A program made the translations under genes and the position numbers. Under the pieces are notes generated by a model. It ran no database searches. It was not told the origin of the DNA and was given only the letters and a program-made list of their open reading frames with translations. Of a stretch of DNA of 11,588 nucleotides, positions 6,394 to 11,588 are shown piece by piece; the stretch's first letter is position 1; each line of letters begins with the position of its first letter. Origin of the DNA: Burkholderiales bacterium (GTDB lineage: Bacteria; Pseudomonadota; Gammaproteobacteria; Burkholderiales; Burkholderiaceae); NCBI GenBank assembly GCA_947371645.1, contig CANBQJ010000112.1, positions 1 through 11,588 on the forward strand. The letters are read 5' to 3'.

Positions 6394-8298
6394 TCAGGGC
6401 GAGATGGCCGCCCAGCGCCCCTGCACCTGTGCCAGCACGCCCGGGTCCTCCAGGGTGCTGGTGTCGCCCGGGTCGCGTTGTTCGCACACCGCAGACAGCA
6501 GCCGGCGCAGCAGCTTGCCCGAGCGCGTCTTGGGCAGCGCGCTCACCAGCACCACATGGGCCGGGCGGCCGATGGCGCCCAGTTGCTGGTCCACCTGCAG
6601 CAGCAGGGCGGCACGCAAGGTGGCTTCCTGCTCGGGGCTGGCGGCGGCGGCCGGGTCCTTGAGCACCACGAAGGCCACCGGTACCTGGCCCTTGACCGCG
6701 TCGTGGATGCCCACCACGGCCACTTCGGCCACGGCCGTGTGGCTGCTCAGGGCCTCTTCAATTTCGCGGGTGCCCAGGCGGTGGCCGGCCACGTTGATGA
6801 CGTCGTCCGTGCGGCCCAGGATGAAGTGGTAGCCGTCGGCGTCACGCACGCCCCAGTCGAAGGTGTTGTAGACCTCTCGGCCCTCGAAGCTGCGCCAGTA
6901 GGTGCTCACAAAGCGGGCGTCGTCGCCCCACACCGTTTGCATGCAGCCCGGCGGCAGCGGGTAGCCCAGCGTCAGCACGCCTTTCTGATCGGGGCCGGAG
7001 ACAGGCTGGCCAGTCTGCTGGTCCAGCAGCTGCACGTCGAAACCCGGCATGGCCACGCCGGGCGATCCCCAGCGTGCGGGCACGGACGGGTCCAACCCGC
7101 GGGGCAGGCTGAGGATGGGCCAGCCGGTCTCGGTCTGCCAGTAGTTGTCGACGATGGGTTTGCCCAGGGCGTCGGCGATCCACCTGGCGGTGGGCTCGTC
7201 CAGCGGCTCGCCGGCCAGGAAGAGGTGCTTGAGCGAAGACAGGTCGTGCCGGTGCAGGCAGGTCGGGTCCTGCTTCTTGAGCACCCGCACGGCGGTGGGC
7301 GCCGAGAACATCACATTGACCTTGTACTTTTCGACCAGCGACCACCAGATGGCCGCGTCCGGGCGGATGGGCAGGCCTTCGTAGATGATGGTGCTCATGC
7401 CTGCCAGCAGCGGGCCATAGACGATGTAGCTGTGGCCCACCACCCAGCCGATGTCGCTGGTGCTGAAAAACACCTCGCCTGGCTGGCCGTCGTAGACCTG
7501 GTCCATGGTGGCGGCCAGGGCCACGGCGTGGCCGCCGGTGTCGCGCTGGACGCCTTTGGGCTGGCCGGTGGTGCCGCTGGTGTAGAGCGTGTAGCTGGGG
7601 TGGGTGGCGTCCACCCATTCGCAGGGCACCACCGCGTCCATGTCCTGCTTGCGTTCGTGGTGGTAGTCGACATCGCGCGGGGCCTGCATGCGGGCATCGG
7701 CCAGGCCGCGGTTGACCAGCAGCACGTGCGCCACAGGGTGCGTGGCCAGGCGCAGGGCCTCGTCCAGCAGGGGCTTGTAGGGCACGACCTTGCCGCCGCG
7801 CGAGCCCGCATCGGCCGTGACGATGACGGTGGGTTGCGCGTCGTCGATGCGGCTGGCCAGGGCATGGCTGGCGAAGCCGCCGAACACCACCGAGTGGATG
7901 GCGCCCAGGCGCACCGTGGCCAGCATGGCGATCACGGCCTCGGGGATCATGGGCATGTAGATGAGGACGCGATCGCCCTTCTTCACGCCCAGCTTGATCA
8001 GGATGGCCGCCATGCGCTGCACCTCGACGAAGAGCTGCGCATAGCTGATGCTGGTCTCCTGGCCTGTTTCGGTGGAGACGTGAATCAGCGCGGGCTGGTC
8101 CGGGCGATGGGGCACGTGGCGGTCTACCGCGTTGTGGCACAGGTTGGTCAGGCCGCCGGGGAACCAGCGCACAAACGGCGGGTTGCTGGTGTCGCAGACC
8201 TGATCAAAGAGGCGATGCCATTCGATGCGCCGGGCCTGTTCGGCCCAATAGGCGTCACGGTCGCGCAAGGAGCGCTCATGCACCTGCGGGTATCCCAT
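6394..8298 (-). CDS. prpE: Propionate--CoA ligase (propionyl-CoA synthetase)
   Basis: This cytoplasmic enzyme activates propionate with ATP and CoA, through propionyl-AMP, to propionyl-CoA. That product feeds the methylcitrate cycle or 3-hydroxyvalerate units of PHA. The 634 residues match the PrpE/acetyl-CoA synthetase length. Motifs run in order: the phosphate-binding loop Y239-T-S-G-T-T-G-Q-P-K-G249, followed by the PrpE-typical VQRDTGGHAVAL, then Y386-W-Q-T-E-T-G392 in the adenylate site, and the C-terminal catalytic lysine K595 in PKTRSGK. That lysine is the residue acetylated to switch off Salmonella PrpE (K592). The start is supported by AGGAG 8 nt before the ATG. No methylcitrate genes (prpB, prpC, prpD) are in the window, so prpE stands alone. 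A perfect inverted repeat lies in its 5' leader. Acetate or acrylate use cannot be excluded, but the PrpE signature is clear. Confidence 0.95.
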   Translation of the reverse strand: MGYPQVHERSLRDRDAYWAEQARRIEWHRLFDQVCDTSNPPFVRWFPGGLTNLCHNAVDRHVPHRPDQPALIHVSTETGQETSISYAQLFVEVQRMAAILIKLGVKKGDRVLIYMPMIPEAVIAMLATVRLGAIHSVVFGGFASHALASRIDDAQPTVIVTADAGSRGGKVVPYKPLLDEALRLATHPVAHVLLVNRGLADARMQAPRDVDYHHERKQDMDAVVPCEWVDATHPSYTLYTSGTTGQPKGVQRDTGGHAVALAATMDQVYDGQPGEVFFSTSDIGWVVGHSYIVYGPLLAGMSTIIYEGLPIRPDAAIWWSLVEKYKVNVMFSAPTAVRVLKKQDPTCLHRHDLSSLKHLFLAGEPLDEPTARWIADALGKPIVDNYWQTETGWPILSLPRGLDPSVPARWGSPGVAMPGFDVQLLDQQTGQPVSGPDQKGVLTLGYPLPPGCMQTVWGDDARFVSTYWRSFEGREVYNTFDWGVRDADGYHFILGRTDDVINVAGHRLGTREIEEALSSHTAVAEVAVVGIHDAVKGQVPVAFVVLKDPAAAASPEQEATLRAALLLQVDQQLGAIGRPAHVVLVSALPKTRSGKLLRRLLSAVCEQRDPGDTSTLEDPGVLAQVQGRWAAISP

Positions 8299-8306
8299 TT
8301 TTTTTG

Positions 8307-8311
8307 CTCCT
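8307..8311 (-). promoter_or_regulatory. Ribosome binding site of prpE followed by an A-run
   Basis: The minus strand reads AGGAG-C-A7-ATG. The Shine-Dalgarno has 8-nt spacing, and eight consecutive A residues run into the start codon. This leaves the region unstructured and favours strong initiation. It fixes the start. Confidence 0.8.
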
Positions 8312-8312
8312 G

Positions 8313-8329
8313 GGTCATGAGGTATGACC
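8313..8329. promoter_or_regulatory. Perfect inverted repeat in the prpE leader (candidate operator)
   Basis: GGTCAT (8313-8318) and ATGACC (8324-8329) are exact inverted repeats around a 5-bp spacer. A second, overlapping repeat AGGT-ATG-ACCT spans 8320-8330. The site lies 14 bp upstream of the prpE ATG. Just beyond it on the minus strand is a -35-like TTAACA, so a bound dimer would overlap the likely promoter. No regulator gene is nearby. The rest of the 122-bp spacer shows no gene. Confidence 0.45.
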
Positions 8330-8420
8330 TGAGCGCAAATGTTAATGCACAGAACATCCCATACCCATGGGGGGTGTCCTCAGTCGGTGCACGAAACCGC
8401 GGCCAATCTGGTGCCGGCAC

Positions 8421-8606
8421 TCACAGGAAGAGTGCGGCCCGCCTCAGGATGAGCAGGCCGAAGAAGACCAGGCCCAGCACCACGCCCCATTTCAGCACCT
8501 GCATGGCGCGCTGGCGCCAGATGGCTTCGCCCGACAAGGTGTGGGCCACCATGCAGGCCAGGAAGGCGCCGCCCAGCAAAAGGGTGAGCAATCGGAAGAT
8601 GGCCAT
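8421..8606 (-). CDS. Small two-helix membrane protein downstream of lpxC, 61 aa
   Basis: Two hydrophobic segments, about residues 4-23 and 37-56, are separated by a short polar loop (S25-G-E-A-I-W-R-Q-R). Arg follows the second helix, predicting a small inner-membrane hairpin protein. No conserved motif is recognised. The start is 20 bp after the lpxC TAA on the same strand, so it is probably co-transcribed, although no Shine-Dalgarno is seen before its ATG. The placement suggests a link to the cell envelope, but that is only positional. The coding call rests on the membrane pattern and operon position. Confidence 0.7.
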   Translation of the reverse strand: MAIFRLLTLLLGGAFLACMVAHTLSGEAIWRQRAMQVLKWGVVLGLVFFGLLILRRAALFL

Positions 8607-8626
8607 GTGCGGTGTGGAGGCTGGCC

Positions 8627-9562
8627 TTACCAGGCCGGTGCCAGCTCGGACAGGCCGCGCGGGGCGCTGCGGGTGTCCTCGAAGGTGACGATCTCCCAGG
8701 CATCCTGCTGGGACAGCAGTTCGCGCAGCAGCTTGTTGTTGAGCGCGTGGCCCGATTTGAAGGCGGTGTACGCGGCCAGCAAAGGGTGGCCCACCACGTA
8801 CAGGTCGCCGATGGCATCGAGGATCTTGTGTTTGACGAACTCGTCGTCGTAGCGCAGGCCGTCGCTGTTGAGCACGCGGTGGTCATCGACCACGATGGCG
8901 TTGTCCATGCTGGCGCCCAGGCCCAGGCCGCGGGCGCGCATGTTTTCGACGTCCTTGGTGAAACCGAAGGTGCGGGCGCGGGCGATGTCGCGCTTGTACT
9001 GGCCCACGGCGAAGTCAAATTCAACGCGCTGGCCGGTCTGGTCCACGGCAGGGTGGTCGAAGTCGATCTCGAAGGCCAGCTTGAAGCTGTTGTAGGGCTC
9101 CAGGCGGGCCCACTTCAACGAGCGGCCCTCGCCTTCGCGCACTTCCACCGCACGCTTGACGCGCAGGAAGCGCTTGGGGGCTTTCTGCAGCTCGATGCCG
9201 GCACTTTGCAGCAGGTAGACGAAGGCAGCCGACGAGCCATCGAGGATGGGCACTTCTTCGGCGGTGATGTCGATGTAGACGTTGTCCAGCCCCAGGCCGG
9301 CGCAGGCCGACATCAGGTGCTCGATGGTGTTGACCTTGGCGGCGCCCGGGTCGCCACCGGGCGAGATGGTCGTGGCCATGCGCGTGTCGCACACGGATTC
9401 GGGGCGCACAGGGATGTCGGCCACCTGGGGCAGATCGACCCGGCGAAAAACGATGCCGGTGTCAACCGGGGCAGGGCGCAGCGTCATCTCGACGCGCTGG
9501 CCGCTGTGCAGGCCCACGCCAACGGCGCGGGTCAGGGACTTCAGGGTGCGTTGCTGCAGCAT
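8627..9562 (-). CDS. lpxC: UDP-3-O-acyl-N-acetylglucosamine deacetylase (lipid A synthesis)
   Basis: LpxC is the zinc enzyme that removes the acetyl group from UDP-3-O-acyl-GlcNAc, the committed step of lipid A synthesis in the cytoplasm. The protein has 311 residues, against 305 in E. coli. The zinc ligands are H82 (N-T-I-E-H-L-M-S), H245 and D249 ([10 protein letters not shown]). The catalytic histidine is H272 ([11 protein letters not shown]). The substrate-site segment L107-D-G-S-S is intact. I start at the ATG at 9560-9562 because [10 protein letters not shown]...GVGLHSG is the conserved beginning. A longer reading adds 22 residues unlike the family. A GGAG lies 12 nt upstream, which is farther than usual. 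It follows a methyltransferase gene by 75 bp, not ftsZ, which is absent from the window. The membrane protein follows closely. Confidence 0.97.
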   Translation of the reverse strand: MLQQRTLKSLTRAVGVGLHSGQRVEMTLRPAPVDTGIVFRRVDLPQVADIPVRPESVCDTRMATTISPGGDPGAAKVNTIEHLMSACAGLGLDNVYIDITAEEVPILDGSSAAFVYLLQSAGIELQKAPKRFLRVKRAVEVREGEGRSLKWARLEPYNSFKLAFEIDFDHPAVDQTGQRVEFDFAVGQYKRDIARARTFGFTKDVENMRARGLGLGASMDNAIVVDDHRVLNSDGLRYDDEFVKHKILDAIGDLYVVGHPLLAAYTAFKSGHALNNKLLRELLSQQDAWEIVTFEDTRSAPRGLSELAPAW

Positions 9563-9606
9563 GGGCGCGATTATCTCCGCACCAGGTAAACCCCGTGTGA
9601 GGCAGG

Positions 9607-9623
9607 TGTCAAGCGATGTGACA
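9607..9623 (-). promoter_or_regulatory. lpxC promoter region: consensus -35 inside an inverted repeat
   Basis: On the minus strand TTGACA (9607-9612) matches the sigma-70 -35 exactly. A weak TTTACC (9585-9590) stands 16 bp downstream as a possible -10. The -35 forms one arm of a perfect inverted repeat, TGTCA-N7-TGACA (9607-9623). A second inverted repeat, TGTGAC (9617-9622) with GTCACA (9637-9642), overlaps it and reaches into the methyltransferase stop codon. These could be an operator for lpxC or a weak hairpin ending the upstream transcript. Confidence 0.45.
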
Positions 9624-9637
9624 CGCACTCACTTTGG

Positions 9638-10831
9638 TCACAAGGTGTGGGTGCGGTCGCCCTGGGCAAAGCCGATGGCCTCGAACCAGGGCCCCTTCAC
9701 AAAGCCAATCACCTTGAACAGCTCGCCCATTTCATGTTCTGCAATGAGTTTTTGCAGGGCGGACCGCGAGGCCAGCTCGGCCGCCGTGCTGGCCTGGGCC
9801 GTTCGCGCCATCGCCTCGCCCACACCGCAGTTGTGCAGGAAGCGGCCTTGGGCTGTGTAGCCCAGCACCTCCCAGCCGGCGTCCTGGCCGGCCAGGGCGA
9901 TGCCGGTGAAGTTCACGTGGGCGGTGATGTCCTTGTCGCCCACGGCCACCAACGGGTTGGGGTCGCTGGTGTGCGCGTGGTGGCACATGAGGGTGCCGCC
10001 AGTGCGCTGGGGGTGGCAGTACTCGGCCTCCGGGAAGCCGTAGTCGATGAAGAAGGCGGCGCCTTTTTGCAGGCCGGCGGCGAGGGTGGCGATGAAGGCC
10101 TCGCCTTGTGCGTGTGTTTCCACGACGGTGCCGGGCACGAATTCGGCGTCGCTGCGTTCGGTAGGGGGGCGGGTGTCGGCGGGGGCGGGCCGGTCGACCC
10201 AGCTGAAGCGGTGGCCCGTGACGGTGGCGTCCAGGGCTTCGTTGATGGCCACACCACGTTCCCACCAGGCCTCGCCGTCCCAGCGCAGCAGGGACACCGG
10301 CATGGCGTCCAGCACCTCGTTGCCCACCAGCACGCCTTCGAACTGGTCGGGCAGGGCGTCGGCCCAGACCACCTTGTGGGCAAAGCCCGGGTGTTCGCGC
10401 TGGATGCGCGCGTGCTGGCGGTCGCGCAGCGCACCAGACAACTCCACGATGGTGTAGCGCTGGATGCGGTCACCCAGTTCACTCAGCAGCGCGCAGGCCA
10501 GGGCGCCACTGCCGGCCCCGAATTCCCAGATCTGATCGGTGCCAGTGGCTTCGAGCGCCTGGATCAGCTGGCGCGACAGCACCTCGCCAAACAGTGGGGT
10601 GAGTTCTGGCGCGGTGACGAAGTCGCTGCCGTCCTGGGGCAGTTTGCCCAGCACCCTTCGGCCGCCGTTGTAGTAGCCCAGGCCCGGGGTGTAGAGCGCC
10701 AGGTTCATGAAGCGCTCGAAAGGCATCCAGCCGTCCGCCGTCTGGATCTCGTGGGCGATCAGGTCGCTCAGTGGCTGGCTGTTGGCGAGGGCGGACACTA
10801 CACTGTGGCCGGGTTGCGCGGGTTGGGTCAT
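9638..10831 (-). CDS. MidA/NDUFAF7-family SAM-dependent methyltransferase (COG1565), 397 aa
   Basis: The family is defined by the human complex I assembly factor NDUFAF7 (MidA), which methylates an arginine of the NDUFS2 subunit. The bacterial substrate is not settled. Family blocks are clear: WMPFERFMNLALYTPGLGYY (36-54), F71-V-T-A-P-E-L-T-P, the SAM-binding E103-F-G-A-G-S-G109, G170-N-E-V-L-D-A-M-P178, D263-Y-G-F266 and D301-I-T-A-H-V-N-F. In most relatives I recall, the last block ends VDF. I start at the ATG at 10829-10831. The longer reading adds 24 Cys-rich residues and would overlap the divergent SDR gene. No Shine-Dalgarno is visible, and a near-consensus -10 sits only 5 nt before the ATG. 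lpxC follows after 75 bp. No complex I genes are in the window. Confidence 0.93.
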   Translation of the reverse strand: MTQPAQPGHSVVSALANSQPLSDLIAHEIQTADGWMPFERFMNLALYTPGLGYYNGGRRVLGKLPQDGSDFVTAPELTPLFGEVLSRQLIQALEATGTDQIWEFGAGSGALACALLSELGDRIQRYTIVELSGALRDRQHARIQREHPGFAHKVVWADALPDQFEGVLVGNEVLDAMPVSLLRWDGEAWWERGVAINEALDATVTGHRFSWVDRPAPADTRPPTERSDAEFVPGTVVETHAQGEAFIATLAAGLQKGAAFFIDYGFPEAEYCHPQRTGGTLMCHHAHTSDPNPLVAVGDKDITAHVNFTGIALAGQDAGWEVLGYTAQGRFLHNCGVGEAMARTAQASTAAELASRSALQKLIAEHEMGELFKVIGFVKGPWFEAIGFAQGDRTHTL

Positions 10832-10836
10832 GCGGC

Positions 10837-10842
10837 ATTGTA
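10837..10842 (-). promoter_or_regulatory. Near-consensus -10 hexamer touching the methyltransferase start
   Basis: The minus strand reads TACAAT-GCCGC-ATG, a 5-of-6 match to TATAAT only 5 nt before the start codon. If used, transcription would begin at or within a base or two of the ATG, giving an almost leaderless message. That fits the absence of a Shine-Dalgarno. No good -35 is visible, so confidence is low. Confidence 0.3.
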
Positions 10843-10890
10843 GGAAGGCTGCGGGCACGCACGCACACCGTTCATCTACTGGTGCCTTGC

Positions 10891-11588
10891 ATGTCTGCTT
10901 CACTGTCTGTTTCTTTGCCTGGCGCGGCGCCCAATGCCACGCTGGTCTCGCCTGCCCAGGTGGTCCTGGTCACCGGTGCGGCCAAACGGCTGGGTCGCGA
11001 GATCGCGCTGGCCCTGGCCCGCCAGGGCTGGGATGTGGTGGTGCACTGCCGCCAGTCGCAAGCGGAAGCGCAGCAAACGGCCGACGACATCACTGCCTTG
11101 GGTCGCCGTGCTTGCGTGTTGAGCGCCGACTTGTCCGATGAGACCCAGGCCCGAGCCTTGCTGCCTCAGGCCGTGATCCGGATGGGTCGGGTGGACGCCG
11201 TGGTCAACAGCGCCTCGGCTTTCGAGTTCGACAACGCCCAGCGCTTCAGCTACGACATGCTGGACAAGCACATGCGCGCCAACGCGGCGCCTGCCATCGT
11301 GCTGGCGCAGGCCCTGGCCGACCACCTGGCGGGCCGCGCCCAAGCGGGTGGCGCCGATGGGGCAGATGGGGCCGTGGTCAACTTGCTGGACCAGAAGCTG
11401 TGGAACCCCAACCCCGACTTCCTGAGCTACACCTTGTCCAAGGCCGCGCTGGAAGCGGCCACCACCTTGCTGGCGATGGCGCTGGCGCCGCGCGTGCGCG
11501 TGGTGGGCGTGGCGCCCGGACTCACGCTGAGCAGCGACTGGCTGCAGGGCGACAAGTTCGAGCAGCTGCACCAGCAGTCACCGCTGGG
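10891..11588 (+). CDS. Pteridine-reductase-type short-chain dehydrogenase (SDR), 3' end cut by the window
   Basis: The first 232 residues of an SDR are present and no stop is reached. The cofactor motif is T28-G-A-A-K-R-L-G35. The Arg in TGxxxRxG is typical of NADPH-using pteridine reductases (PTR1/FolM type). N106-S-A-S replaces the usual NNAG. The active site is D167-x12-Y180-x3-K184, the Asp-Tyr-Lys arrangement and spacing of Leishmania PTR1 (D181, Y194, K198), rather than the Ser-Tyr-Lys of general SDRs. It probably reduces dihydropterin or dihydrofolate in the cytoplasm. In related genomes I recall a dihydroneopterin aldolase gene following, but that would be outside this window. The ATG at 10891 leaves a 59-bp divergent spacer to the methyltransferase. 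TCTACT (10875-10880) is a possible -10, implying a very short leader. Partial gene. Confidence 0.88.
   Translation, partial: MSASLSVSLPGAAPNATLVSPAQVVLVTGAAKRLGREIALALARQGWDVVVHCRQSQAEAQQTADDITALGRRACVLSADLSDETQARALLPQAVIRMGRVDAVVNSASAFEFDNAQRFSYDMLDKHMRANAAPAIVLAQALADHLAGRAQAGGADGADGAVVNLLDQKLWNPNPDFLSYTLSKAALEAATTLLAMALAPRVRVVGVAPGLTLSSDWLQGDKFEQLHQQSPL

Larger units (their letters stand above)
5472..6404 (+). repeat. Imperfect ~30-bp direct repeats flanking the lipoprotein gene
   Basis: Copy A (5472-5503) and copy B (6375-6404) share CCCGGG, then CTTGGGCA(A/G)GTTCAG (14 of 15 identical), then CGAGA after a 2-nt length difference. Copy A holds the end of the lipoprotein gene and copy B the end of prpE, both on the minus strand. 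The repeats bracket the lipoprotein gene and its upstream region. This could mark a duplication or recombination event. With the indels it could also be chance in GC-rich DNA. Confidence 0.45.

Noticed and set aside
6478..8688. 736-codon plus-strand open frame opposite prpE
   Set aside because: It is Gly/His/Val/Ala/Gln-rich with no recognisable motif, opposite a clear PrpE with all motifs. Long antisense frames are usual in GC-rich genes.
9617..9642. CRP site upstream of lpxC
   Set aside because: TGTGA and TCACA are separated by 16 bp, not the 6 bp of a CRP site.
9647..10843. 398-codon plus-strand open frame opposite the methyltransferase
   Set aside because: It is the antisense shadow of a gene with conserved family blocks and has no motif of its own.

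Overview
The window is ordinary chromosomal DNA of a GC-rich betaproteobacterium, most likely Burkholderiales near the Comamonadaceae. The evidence is the high GC content, a Cys-type intracellular polyhydroxybutyrate (PHB) depolymerase, a stand-alone propionyl-CoA synthetase, lpxC, and a MidA-type methyltransferase divergent from a pteridine-reductase-like SDR. I see no phage genes, transposase, CRISPR array, rRNA or tRNA. No stretch over about 170 bp lacks a gene.

Layout, left to right. A small membrane-anchored protein (+) faces a universal stress protein (-). The stress gene is preceded by a perfect FNR/ANR box that overlaps the stop codon of the next gene upstream, a metallophosphoesterase. 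That phosphoesterase starts with GTG 7 nt after the stop of a UPF0149/SEC-C protein, so the two look coupled. A cupin gene (+) diverges from them and ends at a bidirectional terminator shared with a convergent glutathione S-transferase (GST). The GST carries a 55-residue Lys/Pro/Ala-rich basic N-terminal tail. Divergent from it is phaZ (intracellular PHB depolymerase), followed by a convergent lipoprotein gene whose Gly/Thr linker is built from 24-bp and 6-bp tandem repeats.

The right part is mostly on the minus strand. In transcription order (right to left) it holds a MidA-family methyltransferase, lpxC, a 61-residue two-helix membrane protein and prpE, with the lipoprotein after that. At the right edge a pteridine-reductase-type SDR (+) diverges from midA and is cut by the window end.

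Functional threads: PHB mobilisation (phaZ) and propionate activation (prpE) both feed acyl-CoA and PHA metabolism, and the tailed GST shares an intergenic region with phaZ. lpxC commits to lipid A synthesis and sits with a small membrane protein. The stress protein looks set up for low-oxygen induction. No obviously new multigene system is visible. The best leads are the tailed GST beside phaZ, the FNR box embedded in a stop codon, the repeat-built lipoprotein flanked by imperfect direct repeats, and the inverted repeats upstream of prpE and lpxC.
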